Assembly: GCF_029784155.1 (NCBI RefSeq)
Contig: NC_073693.1
Span: 116,276,503 to 116,340,502 of the forward strand
Length of the DNA: 64,000 nucleotides
Source: Uranotaenia lowii
Lineage: Eukaryota > Arthropoda > Insecta > Diptera > Culicidae
Direction: 5' to 3'
The notes beneath the pieces were generated by a model that worked only from the letters and a program-made list of their open reading frames with translations, had not been told where the DNA came from and searched no databases. Position numbers and translations under genes: made by a program. Below, piece after piece: positions 44,739 through 55,780 of the stretch (the stretch's first letter is position 1; the number at the start of each line of letters is the position of its first letter).

Positions 44739-44945
44739 ATCACCCATTTATTACCCATTTTTCATCCCATTCGCAAAAATCAAGTTAAAATCAAGCTTAT
44801 TTTCAAAAATCAGGGAAATCCAATGGCTTATTGGGATGTCAGGCTTAGCCTCGAAAAATCAGGCAAATCCTAAAAAATCAGGCACATTGGCATCAGGCAA
44901 CGACATGTACGCATGCTGGAGCCTATTTCTTAACGTTCACTGTGG

Positions 44946-45395
44946 TGTAGGGGAGAGGCGGGCTATATGCGCATATTAAGGAAAGCACTGATTTTCTCCC
45001 ATATACCAATAGATAGGAGTCTGAAAAATATATACATATGAGCGGGCATCTGTTTATATACGTTAGAGCAATTTTTCTGTTGAAATATCTTACAGTTTTT
45101 GTGAAAATAATTTTATAATAAAAGAAGTCAAAATAGCCGATTTCCGAAACTGGCAGGCTAAATGCGCATATTTATGGTTTTAGCTGTATTTCATTAACAC
45201 TTGCAATATTTTTATATTATTTAATTGAAAAAGGTAGAAACGGATGTTAATTCAATTTAATTTTGTCATGCCATGTGTTAAAAGCGTATTACCCACAAAC
45301 TGCACTGATTAGATATGATGAATCTCCAGCCATATCGTCAATCGGCTGTATGCGCATATTACCCAACATGCGCATTTAGGAACACTTCCCCCTAA
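44946..45395. mobile_element. candidate MITE with ATGCGCATA words
   Basis: Ends TAGGGGAGAGGCGGGCTATA and CATTTAGGAACACTTCCCCCTA are imperfect inverted repeats (TAGGGG/CCCCTA). TATGCGCATATT-like words recur four times. Inserted beside a half copy of the tRNA-containing foldback. Confidence 0.5.
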
Positions 45396-45515
45396 TTGGT
45401 TAACGCGCCGTTGTACTGATAAATTGTTGTATTCGATAAATTCAATATATTTACGGCTTACTTTCTTTGGTTTTTTTTTCGATATCTCATGTTTCCCTAA
45501 TATTTTCCATCGCCT
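45396..45515. mobile_element. half copy of the tRNA-containing foldback
   Basis: AATTGGTTAACGCGCCGTTG and ATTTACGGCTTACTTTC, then CTCATGTTTCCC and TTTCCATCGCC match the centre and right arm of the element at 62174-62428. Confidence 0.6.
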
Positions 45516-47962
45516 TGAAAATGTGGAATAGAGGTAAGGTTATTGATATTGGATAAGCAACCATGCCTAGGAGACTAGAAATGTAAGCCTAATAGTAAAC
45601 AAAGCAGTTGAATGCGATGAGAAGTTTACATGAAATAAGTTGTATTGATACATGTAAATACCCGATTCCTTTCTACCCATGCAGTTGCATGTAATGTTAC
45701 ATGGATTTTTCTAACTGTGTAGATTTCCGACATCAATGCCCGAGTATATTGGAACAGGATTTATAAGTGCTATCGATCCGGGACTCAAAAGTGTCAACTT
45801 TATCTAGAATGTGAGAAGATACAGTAAGTTTTAGACTACGAACGAAGCCTTGAGCATGTAATTATCCGATCATATCAGATGTTTGTCATCCTCATGAAGT
45901 TGAACAAGTTGCGCAACCTTTCCGTGGCCCCTTAGGCAAAATTCGATCACGTTACTCTATGTAAGCTACCTAGTCATGTCACATTGCGTCACGTTTGCCT
46001 CTGCTCCAGCAGTAAAGTGGCTTCAAAATGATCCATCAACCGCGGGTCGTCGCAACCGATATCATCCGATATCTCTCTAAATCTGTTCAGCCGTTGTCGT
46101 CTAAACTGACGAGTTCTGACAAGAGCGAGCCCAGGAAAAAAGCATTAACCTCGCCAATGCCACTCAGCACTATTTAGTTGAAAACCGCAACGCGATTGCG
46201 AGGCGTTCCTGCGTATGAAACCGAGCTGACGAGACGCGACGCGTAGCGCCACCACTGCTTGTTGAGGGAAAAATCTCTTGACGCGTTTCAAACGGCGGTG
46301 TATGAGAACAAGTGCTTCCATGTATAGAGGCGGACGTGAAAAAATATTCAACATGACGATGTGATGTTTCCACGTTCGTGTATCCAGCATTTGATATGGT
46401 CAATCAAGCAAACCAACTAGCGTCGAGGATTACAAAAAAAAGATAAACATTTTCAATCCTGCTTTTTTTTTGTTGCCTTTGGTAAAGATATTAGAGTCGA
46501 TGAGCTGAGAAATTTTGCTGTATCTGCTCAATTGAGCTTACCGATCATTAACTCTCCAAGGTTCGATGATCAACTTATTCTTTTTAAGTATGACCAACTT
46601 CCGCCAACTATCATATTTTTGCATAAAACAATTTCCAAAATCATTTTGTCGGGTCAATTAATTCATGTCTGCATTAAATTTGGTGTTATTTTTGAAAATA
46701 ACCCACATTAAAGCATTCGATAGGAAAAGTCATGCTCGTGGTTGCGCTTCCTCTTTCCAAAAACTCATCCAACCAGCCACAACTTTCATATTCAATCATT
46801 TATCAAGAGTAGCTTGACCGAATCAGGTCGAAAAAGCAGTCATCGTTCATCGTTTGTGTTCAACGATGTGTGAGCCCGACGTTTTAGGAGCACCTTCAAA
46901 GTTCATTCATGGTCATCATCATGGTGTCAAAAAGACGGTATCACACTCCGTCGTTCCGTCGTTTAGCGAGTCGAGTTCGAATGATTAACCTCTTTTTCGC
47001 GTGGTTTTTTGTCAGGAGGTGGAAAAATCGGACAGCCATGTCGCGAAATGGAAAACCACTTGACATTCATTTTCAATTTATAATTATCAATGCTGAGTTT
47101 CCAATTTGTCCAGGGAGGGGGTTCATTCAAGCTGATATGTATGGGGTTGAAATTGAGCAAAAGTTGGCAATTTTTTTATTAATTTTGTTTTCAAAGGTGT
47201 TGGACTTTTTGAAAAAAAAAAATCCAAGTAAAATTCCAATGAATTTCGAATGCGAATGTAAAATTTTTAAACACCTTTTAACAAGCGAAAACTGTCCCAA
47301 ACATTGCACTGCTCATAGCTTCATATGAGCCAAGAAAGCAATTTCATTACTTAGCTGAAAGCAAATAAATCATATTGTCAACTAAAGTGCCATCCTTCAA
47401 AACATAACCAAATAATAATCAACCGACCTGTATGTTGCATGGCCATTCTAAGAGGGGGGATCATTATTATTCTCGAGTCGCCCCGAAAAAAACCAACATC
47501 ATGAAATATGTCTACGGCGAAGAGCAGCACTTTTTATGAGCCTTTGGATTTTTTTCCCCGCCTCTCGTCACTGTTTTTCCCTGATGTTGACCGTTGCATC
47601 ATAACACATAGCAGTAAACATACCTACATACGCCAAGTTCGTAGAAGGGAACCACTGACTGGAAGCAACGACGAAAAAACGGCTCAGAAAAACTTTATGT
47701 CTGGGTCTAACTCTAACATCATCATCTTGTTGTCTGGAAAGTTCCAAGGGCGTTCTTGGATTCAATAATCACCCACGATGGAGCATATGTGAACGGAACT
47801 TGTGAAGGATGTTACTTCGAAGGAAACAACTTGATGCCAGAGAAGAATCCAAATCAGTGGGCCGCTAGAAGGGTTTAAGTTTGATAAAGGTTTGTTTTTT
47901 TTTTTCCATATTTTTGTTACGATCCGTCAAAGAACAAGGCATTTTAATTTGAGAATCATTAA
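45516..47962. other. noncoding DNA, mixed composition
   Basis: 46000-46420 and 47440-47880 are less AT-rich and TE-poor. A 139-codon frame at 46909-47328 lacks any recognised domain. A 54-codon open stretch ends at 47877 (YVNGTCEGCYFEGNN). No gene is called. Confidence 0.35.
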
Positions 47963-48353
47963 AAGGCTGGAACAAATATTTTTTTCTTTTTTTGTCACCC
48001 CCCCTTCGAAATGTCTAAAAACCCGAAGGAGGAAATAAATAAAGTTTGAAGAATTTTATGTAAATTTCGCTAGAAAATTCCAAAATCTGAAAGATAAAAA
48101 GACCAAAAAACAAATTTAAGAAGACGAAAGTTATTTCCCCTTTTTGTTTTCTTGATTTAATTGAATTATTCGATAAAAAATTACTTGATTTATAGGTTGG
48201 GTGAAACGATATAGTATGCAATTTTGTTGCATACAAGCTTCGGTGCAATTTATTCCAATTTATTTGTTTTTCGCGTTATTTTTTATTGTCCCCCCCTAGC
48301 GATGTTAAAACTCCTAGTGACAAAAGAAGGGCTTGAAATTTGTTCCGGCCTAA
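47963..48353 (+). mobile_element. MITE, GGCYGGAACAAAT family, copy 4
   Basis: AAGGCTGGAACAAATATTTTT to AAATTTGTTCCGGCCTAAT. Internally close to copy 1 (16279-16672), including ATAGTATGCAATTTTGTTGC and a CCCCCC run. Confidence 0.88.
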
Positions 48354-48510
48354 TTTGACAATATGAATTGACAATATTTATGGTGAAAAAGATACTCACA
48401 GAATTTGCATGTAAATGAATTATAAATATTTTTTTTGCCTGTTTGACAAATTCTTCATTTTAACCTGATGAAAAATGTCAACTCTAGAAAAATTTTTTTT
48501 AATTTTTTGT

Positions 48511-48908
48511 TAGGCTGGAACAAATAGATATCAATTTCTTCTTTTGTCACCCTCCTCCATCGAAATTTCCAAAAACACTCAAAGAGGGGTACAAATGAAG
48601 TTTGATGTATTTTAAGTAAATTTCGAAAAAATAATCAAATATCCGAAAGACTACAAGACCAAAATACTAAATTTTGAAAGATGGAACGTATTTTTGTTTT
48701 TTTTTTTAATTTTTCGAATTTTTTTTTCTTGATTTAAAGGTTTTGTGTAATGATATAGTATGCAATTTTGTTGTATTTAAGCTTTCGTGCAATTAATTCC
48801 AATTTATTTGTTTTTCTCATTATTTTTCATTGTTCCCCCCTCCCCCCCCCTTGGCGATGTTCAAATTCCGAGTGACAAAAGAAGGATTTGAAACTTTTTC
48901 CGGACTTA
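48511..48908 (+). mobile_element. MITE, GGCYGGAACAAAT family, copy 5
   Basis: TAGGCTGGAACAAATAGATA to CTTTTTCCGGACTTA; only 157 bp after copy 4, in the same orientation. Confidence 0.88.
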
Positions 48909-49740
48909 CCCAGCAAACATAAAATCGCATTAAAAATGATAACTCAAGTCATTAAAAACGTTACTGCGAATCGTTACTCCAACTAATGCAAGTAAAAGGT
49001 CGTGTTACTCGAAGTCGGATTAAATTGGATGTGATAAAAAGTCCGCCATGTTTGCTGATTTTGAAGACAATTTCGTTCTTTTTTTTCTACCGCATGAATC
49101 AAGTGAGAGAACACAGTGAACAGCAGTGCACCCAGATTGCTTAAAATCAGATGGTGTATTTGCAAGAATTGCCCAATGATAGAAACAGCAAATATTGTCG
49201 CATGCGTTGACAGAATAAACTTGTACTCTAATTGCATTGCTTCAGTATGTATGGATAAGATGTCGAATATCGTACAATTCGTATACTCTTATCGCTTTAG
49301 CAAGAAGTTAAAAATATGTATGAATATTATCTCCACTTTGGCAGGTAAATGCTGTTTTTTCGAGTTTCATGCGATCATTCTATAATGTATATGAAACGTA
49401 TTACAAAGTTGTTGAAAAATATGCCTAAGTACAAAAATGTTTGCTGGGTATTTGATTAAATTGTTTTTAAAATACCAAAAAATGGGCACCCGGACAAAAA
49501 CAACAAGTGTTTTCTTGAAAGTAGCTTATGAGCACATATAAATTAAATTAAATTATTTTTAAATCACTTAAAATTTGTTGTACGAAAAAACAAAAACCGC
49601 ATTCATTTTTCATCTCACAGGAAATCTTTATTCACATGTTCAGTCATTTTTGAAATTTTATTTATATTGATCTCCTTTGACAATATTTCTAAATCTTATT
49701 TTCGATTTTTTTTTGTAAAATCTTAAAATTATAAATTTAA
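48909..49740. other. AT-rich noncoding DNA
   Basis: Nothing recognised; short frames only. Confidence 0.4.
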
Positions 49741-50520
49741 CTAGCTGACCCGGTGTACTTTGCTACACTTTCCAAGAATAAATGAAATTTTCTAAAAATT
49801 TGAATTTATATTGTTTTATGAGCATTATTTAAAGTCAAATCACAACATAATTAAAAAAAAACAACCGCTATAAAATGAGAACTGCAGCTAAGATCTCATA
49901 CCCAAGTACCTTTCCATGCCATACTTGAATCCATTAGCTGACTTTGTTAACCTAAATTTAGAACTTATGCTGACAAATTTGTATTGGAACTTTCTTCCTC
50001 TTCCTATTATGTAGCTACTTACTGGAAGGAGGGTGGTGTGCTTAAAAACATACAACCATACCCAAGTGATACTTCATGTCAAATTTTGTCCATTTGTCAG
50101 ACTTAATTCTCGGATTATGCAAAAAATATATAGCAGCTCTCCTCCTCCCTTCCTATAGGTATATGTATTCCGAATCCTAACCTCCTACTGCAAGAAAATA
50201 ATTGTTTCAAATAGATATATTTCTCGTATTGAAATACCATCCTATGCCCAATTTGGTTATATAAGCCCGGTTAGTTCTCGAGTTATGTAAAAACTTGAAA
50301 GGGAGTCCTTTCCCCCTCCCAATCTACCAATTAGATGGAGGGGTGAGTTCTTTAATAATAACAGATATATTTCTCGTACTAAAAACCCTTTGATGCCAAA
50401 TTTTGTTTCATTTCCTCGGTCAATTCTCGATTTTTGCAGAACAACGTAGAGAAGTTTTGCCCAAAATATCCATGCGTATAGACTAAATTCTCCTTTCACA
50501 AATCTGTTCTTTAAATCGAT
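49741..50520 (+). repeat. dispersed repeat, CTAGCTGACCCGG head
   Basis: Shares its head with 35103 and has the same habit of degenerate internal repeats (ATACCCAAGT...CATGCCA; GTCAATTCTCGATTTTTGC). Termini other than the head are unclear. Confidence 0.5.
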
Positions 50521-50789
50521 ATCTTAAAATTTATATAAAAATAATTGCCGAATATGCAATGAAACGTGAGTAGCAATCAAATTAAATTTTATGGTGGCTA
50601 TTTATCACTTATGTTGTTAAAAGTGGGCAAATGAAATAGGCTTTTACGCCAAGGTGATTTCTTAAAACATCCTCACGATTGATTTTATTGGTTGTTCAAA
50701 GAATTCATTATTATCATCAATTCATTAAAAACTTCTGTAAATTGTTGTTTTATGATAAACTGAAAATTAATTCAACTTACTAAACTTGC

Positions 50790-51049
50790 GTTTAGTTCCT
50801 CGGATATCCTTGAAGTTAGTGTCCCTCAAGGTAGTAACATCGGACCTATTTTATTTTTACTAAACATAAACGAATATAAGCAAACTTCCACTTCATAGTT
50901 TACCACGTCATGGTTTACCACGTCTTTTTGCGGACAGTACGGCCCTCTTTTACCCGGAATAAAATGTTCACATACCGTTTTGAAAAATATGGAGGAGGAT
51001 TTAGTGATCTTACAGCAATACTTTTCTGCCAATCTCCCTATCGTTAATC
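50790..51049 (+). pseudogene. CR1/jockey-type RT fragment, upstream half
   Basis: Encodes ILEVSVPQGSNIGPILFLLN, then degenerate sequence leading to CGQYGPLLPGIKCSHTVLKN and MEEDLVILQQYFSANLPIVN. This follows the non-LTR RT order PQGS.LGP, FADD (lost here) and the following helix. It is the target of the LOA insertion; its continuation (LTKSKYMIF) is at 53172. Confidence 0.75.
50901..51049. repeat. 149-bp direct duplication flanking the LOA element, left copy
   Basis: Identical in length and sequence, as far as read, to 53023-53171 (TACCACGTCATGG...ATCGTTAATC). Confidence 0.95.
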
Positions 51050-52833
51050 ATTCGTCTTTAAGACAGGCTTCAATAACAAAAGTTAGCACACGTGGTTGCC
51101 CACAGGGAGGTGTACTATCACCTCTTTTGTGGAACCTAGTTGCAGACGGCTTGTTGAGAAAACTCAATGACCGTGGAATACCAACCTATGGATTCGCAGA
51201 TGATTATCTTCTGCTGGTAAGAGGTTTGTGCATAAGCACATTATTTGATATAATGCAACAAGCTCTGCGCTCTGTTGAACGATGGTGTTCTCATGTAGAA
51301 CTTTCAGTTAATCCTCTAAAAACTAATATTGTTTTATTTACTAAAAAACGTATCACCCGCGGGATGCGCCCTCTGCTGTTTTATGGTTCCGAAATCACCG
51401 TGTCTAATCAAGTTAAATATTTGGGTGTCATTCTTGACTCCAAATTAAACTGGTCTGATCACATCGAATTCAGAATCAAAAAAGCATGCATGGCCTTCGG
51501 ACAATGCCGACGTGCAATCGGAAAAAACTGGGGACTCAAACCCAAACATATTCACTGGATTTATTCCACAATAGTAAGACCAATTCTGGCCTATGGGTGT
51601 CTAGTGTGGTGGCAGAAAGGAGAAGTTGCAACAGTTCGGACTAAACTAAATCACCTTCAAAGAATGTGTCTTTTGGGGATGTCCGGATCGTTCACTACAA
51701 CTCCTACTGCAGCACTAGAGGCTCTGTTTTCTATCAAACCTCTACACTTGTTCCTAAAACAGGAAGCCTTCTCGTGTGCTTTTCGTCTACAGGCAGTTGG
51801 TCTCTGGCTGTCAGGAAATATCGAAAGATCATCGAGTCATACAAATGTGTGGCCTGAATTAGTTAGATTAAACAAGTTTAATCTAGCGCCAAACGATTTA
51901 ACACTCTCGAGTAGTTTTCCCTACATGGGGTTTAAAGTCAAATTTCCTTCTCCTCAAGAATGGTTATCAGGTTTCGTAGAGGACCAAATGTCCTCTCATA
52001 TTGTATTCTATACTGACGGTTCATTATCAAACGGCCGTGCAGGTGCAGGAATTTACTGTCACGAGTTGAACATAGAATATGCTCAACCTCTAGGAAAATA
52101 TTGTACAGTCTTTCAGGCTGAGCTATATGCTATTATGTATGGAGTGCAAATTGCACTTCAAAAGAAGATTATGTTCAGAACAATTTATTTCTGTTCAGAT
52201 AGCCAAGCAGCTATCAAATCACTCAGTGCTTCCAGTTCTAGATCAAAACTGGTAATCGCATGCCGGAAAGCAATCGAAGAACTTGCTGAAGGCAATGGAT
52301 TAAACCTTCTATGGGTACCCGGACATAAGGGAATTTTTGGAAACGAATGCGCCGACGAACTCGCTAGAGCTGGGTCGGAAAAGGAATTTTACGGACCAGA
52401 GCCGGCTGTCCCAATATCACCATGTTGGTTCAGAAACCAAATTCAAACTTGGTCCTCTAACCAGCATGAACGATACTGGGAAGAGTTGGACACTTGTCGT
52501 CAAACTAAATTATTTTTAGAAAAACCATCTCCAATCATATCGAGTTACTTATTAACTTTAAATAAATCTCATTGCAGCATATTGATCAGAGCACTCTCCG
52601 GTCATTGTAAACTTAACTATCACATGCACAACATTCAGCGTGCTGAATCTCCAGTATGTGGTAGTTGTGAATCAGATGTGGAAGATCCCTTCCATCTTAT
52701 ATGTAACTGTCCCTCATTTGCCAGACTACGTTTTCGTACTCTGGGATCTTACGCTTTAAGCGAATCTGAGTTTAAGAAATTAAACTTAAAAAACATTCTA
52801 TCATTCCTTACCGAATGTAGAAAAGAGCTTTAA
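50980..52833 (+). CDS. LOA-type non-LTR retrotransposon protein (RT + RNase H), 5' truncated
   Basis: An uninterrupted 617-codon frame. The first about 23 residues come from the target LINE; element sequence starts near 51050. RT is entered late: TRGCPQGGVLSPLLWNLVAD (about residues 37-56) and catalytic GFADDYLLLV, then LSVNPLKTNIVLF, VKYLGVILDSKLNW and the connection IVRPILAYGCLVWW. RNase H follows at about residues 340-475: VFYTDGSLSNGRAGAGIY, FQAELYAIMYG, YFCSDSQAAIKSL and VPGHKGIFGNECADELAR, keeping the D, E, D, D set. The C terminus has a zinc cluster (CGSCESDVEDPFHLICNC). RT followed by RNase H and GGVLSPLLWNLV suggest the LOA clade (Lian, Bilbo, Trim). RT motifs 0-3 and the endonuclease are missing. 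Lack of stops suggests a young insertion. Confidence 0.88.
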   Translation: MKNMEEDLVILQQYFSANLPIVNHSSLRQASITKVSTRGCPQGGVLSPLLWNLVADGLLRKLNDRGIPTYGFADDYLLLVRGLCISTLFDIMQQALRSVERWCSHVELSVNPLKTNIVLFTKKRITRGMRPLLFYGSEITVSNQVKYLGVILDSKLNWSDHIEFRIKKACMAFGQCRRAIGKNWGLKPKHIHWIYSTIVRPILAYGCLVWWQKGEVATVRTKLNHLQRMCLLGMSGSFTTTPTAALEALFSIKPLHLFLKQEAFSCAFRLQAVGLWLSGNIERSSSHTNVWPELVRLNKFNLAPNDLTLSSSFPYMGFKVKFPSPQEWLSGFVEDQMSSHIVFYTDGSLSNGRAGAGIYCHELNIEYAQPLGKYCTVFQAELYAIMYGVQIALQKKIMFRTIYFCSDSQAAIKSLSASSSRSKLVIACRKAIEELAEGNGLNLLWVPGHKGIFGNECADELARAGSEKEFYGPEPAVPISPCWFRNQIQTWSSNQHERYWEELDTCRQTKLFLEKPSPIISSYLLTLNKSHCSILIRALSGHCKLNYHMHNIQRAESPVCGSCESDVEDPFHLICNCPSFARLRFRTLGSYALSESEFKKLNLKNILSFLTECRKEL

Positions 52834-53022
52834 TGCTAATAATCCCTAGTGGAAAGGCTTTATGCCATCTTAAATAGATTGAACTTATTTCTTCCTTTTA
52901 AAGGTTTTTCAGGTTTCTCAGGTAAATGATGAAATCTTGGATAAAAAAAAAGGCTAGGCACAATTTTCCCGTATGTTTGGATAACGTGCCGCTATTAAGC
53001 CTACTCCCATTCTGATACCTGA
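52834..53022 (+). other. LOA element 3' UTR
   Basis: Runs from the TAA at 52831-52833 to the second 149-bp copy. It contains TTCAGGTTTCTCAGG and ends in a short tandem CTGATACCTGATAC rather than poly(A), as LOA-clade elements can. Confidence 0.65.
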
Positions 53023-53171
53023 TACCACGTCATGGTTTACCACGTCTTTTTGCGGACAGTACGGCCCTCTTTTACCCGGAATAAAATGTTCACATACCGT
53101 TTTGAAAAATATGGAGGAGGATTTAGTGATCTTACAGCAATACTTTTCTGCCAATCTCCCTATCGTTAATC
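53023..53171. repeat. 149-bp direct duplication flanking the LOA element, right copy
   Basis: See 50901-51049. Confidence 0.95.
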
Positions 53172-53315
53172 TCACGAAATCAAAATACATGATTTTTCGC
53201 ATATTTCAAAAGGATATTCAAAAGGATGTCGAAAAAGTTGAAAATTTCAAATTTCTTAGAATCTTACTAGACGAATAAATAATTTGGCGCTATTACATTG
53301 ATGATCTACATAAAA
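53172..53315 (+). pseudogene. CR1/jockey-type RT fragment, downstream half
   Basis: LTKSKYMIFRIFQKDI, then ENFKFLRILLDE, stop, IIWRYYIDDLHKNI continues the target RT interrupted at 51049. Contains a stop; the element fades after 53315. Confidence 0.75.
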
Positions 53316-55097
53316 ATATCATCTTTCAGTGGAACTTTATAGAGAGTGAAAAACTTTTTACCGCGAAACGTCATTTTTCTCTCTCCACGTGCACTCTCAT
53401 TTAAATTAATTGATAGCTATCTGGGGTAGAGCAGCATTATTCTTGCTCTCTCGGCTTGATGTTTCACAAACCTATGTTTAAAAACGATTTTTCATCTTCC
53501 CAGCCGGCACTCCTCCAAATTACTTCACTCTGATCGATCTCACAATATCTTACTGTTATTGCAAATATGTGATTTACAAACATGTCTTTTTTTCAATGGT
53601 AATTAAAATTCCTCTTATAATTCAACTTTCCGTACCGGTGTATGTTTCCATATCACTCGGCAAGCTGATTTATTTGAAAGATGCAGATAGTCTTCCAGCC
53701 TTGGGCAGCGACGAATTTCTTTTATAGGTCCTACAAAGCACAACCCAAGCTACCAAAAGTCCCATAAAACGGGTACAAATACGCTTACTCAGCCCCATCA
53801 TTGATATGAAGTACGCTCTATGCAGCTCAAAATTTAAGTTCTTATTGATACTTTCAAGTTCCAAAAAAAGTTATAATGATCTTCTATCCAGCTTCCAAAA
53901 AATCGCAAAATGAGCAAAAAATCTCTCTCCATCTCAAATGAATCCTTGGCTTCGATTCATATCATCTTCTCTTGATTATTTACTATGTTCTGTATATGGT
54001 GCCGTCATGATGCCACGCGCCGGATTCCAAACTCGAAAAATTGCTAAATTGCTTCTTTCCTACATTTCCTACGTATATCGCATCAGAATGGTCACTCAAT
54101 TACCAAATTACTTATTGAAAAAAAGCACTTTTGTGTCCTTCATGTGACTTAAGTTCCGTATGAAGTACGTATAAATCACTTTTGCAACTTTCAAGTGCAT
54201 TAATGAGTACATCAAGTTCACTAGAGGAAATTGGGCATTTGATTCTCTTTGTCAGCCAATATGTAACTTTCAATGCCTTCTTTCAAGTAAATATGTGACT
54301 TTTGGTTGCTTGGGAATAACCTTCCTGATCATATTGAAAACACCACTAATCGGAATATTTTGAGGACCAAATCTATAGAACATTTTCAAGAAATATTGGT
54401 TGATATGCGACCAACAACTGAACACGCGTTGTGAATATTTTTCCTTCATCAATCTTAATAATGAGTTTTATTTTTTTTATTTGTTTATAAACCCACAAAT
54501 CTGAATACACTCCAATAATCAACTTCCTTGGTGGTTGAATTATCGGTAAAAGATTCTATGCCGGACCGGCATTAACACGCTTTCTAATAACTGGCGTTTC
54601 CTGAAAGAAATCAAATAAAACATATCCTATATCCTATCGCAAGACTAAGCAGGATGGAAACAATCAGCCAGCAAGGATATTTTCGAATGATGTACCAAGC
54701 GCTCATGTGTATGGAAACGAGCATAAAAAAACACATTCTTTGTTTCCAATGGACGGCAAGAAAATCTCCTGCCAAGATAAGTGCCAAACAAATGCCAAGC
54801 GGCAGACGGCCAAAGCACTGCGATTTTTTGGTAATCGGCAGTGACAGAAAGACTATGACAAAAAACCGAATGATGCCGTGAGTTCGATTCTCACTTTATT
54901 TTATTTTTTTGGATGAATTATCCCATAGAAATGCCGTAAAATGTTTTTATTGTTTCGCTAGAATGTAGTGGTCATGGATCATTTTGAATGGGAGCTCGAG
55001 TCTTTATGCCAGTATTGCTTTTCCAATCATATCATCTTTGGTACAGTACACTTTCCTGCGCATTTTCGGCATCGAGTTGTTGTTTATTTTGTTTTAG
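53316..55097. other. noncoding DNA
   Basis: No gene recognised. At 54880-54896 GTGAGTTCGATTCTCAC has the exact form of a tRNA T arm (5-bp stem, 7-nt TTCGATT loop) followed by T-rich sequence; with no convincing A box it is at most a SINE trace. Confidence 0.4.
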
Positions 55098-55780
55098 TAT
55101 TAGTATTAGTATTAGTATTAGTATTAGTATAAGTATTAGTATTAGTATTAGTATAAGTATTAGTATTAGTATTAGTATTAGTATTAGTATTAGTATTAGT
55201 ATCAGTATTAGTATTAGTATTAGTGTTAGTATTAGTGTTAGTATTAGTATTAGTATTAGTATTAGTATTAGTATTAGTGTTAGTATTAGTATTAGTATTA
55301 GTATTAGTATTAGTATTAGTATTAGTATTAGTATTAGTATTAGTATTAGTATTAGTATTAGTATTAGTATAAGTGTTAGTATTAGTGTTAGTATTAGTAT
55401 TAGTATTAGTATTAGTATTAGTATTAGTATTAGTATTAGTATTAGTATTAGTATTAGTATTAGTATTAGTATTAGTATTAGTATTAGTATTAGTATTAGT
55501 ATTAGTATTAGTATTAGTATTAGTATTAGTATTAGTATTAGTATTAGTATTAGTATTAGTATTAGTATTAGTATTAGTATTAGTATTAGTATTAGTATTA
55601 GTATTAGTATTAGTATTAGTATTAGTATTAGTATTAGTATTAGTATTAGTATTAGTATTAGTATTAGTATTAGTATTAGTATTAGTATTAGTATTAGTAT
55701 TAGTATTAGTATTAGTATTAGTATTAATATTAGGTAGTATTAGTATTTGTATTAGTATAAGTATTATTATTAGTAGTTAT
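55098..55780. repeat. (ATTAGT)n hexanucleotide microsatellite
   Basis: About 680 bp of nearly pure ATTAGT with rare ATAAGT, ATCAGT and GTTAGT variants. All long frames here encode only Ser-Ile or Leu-Val dipeptides. Confidence 0.97.

Noticed and set aside
46909..47328. 139-codon plus-strand frame
   Set aside because: No family features, poly-Lys from an A-run, no codon-use signal.
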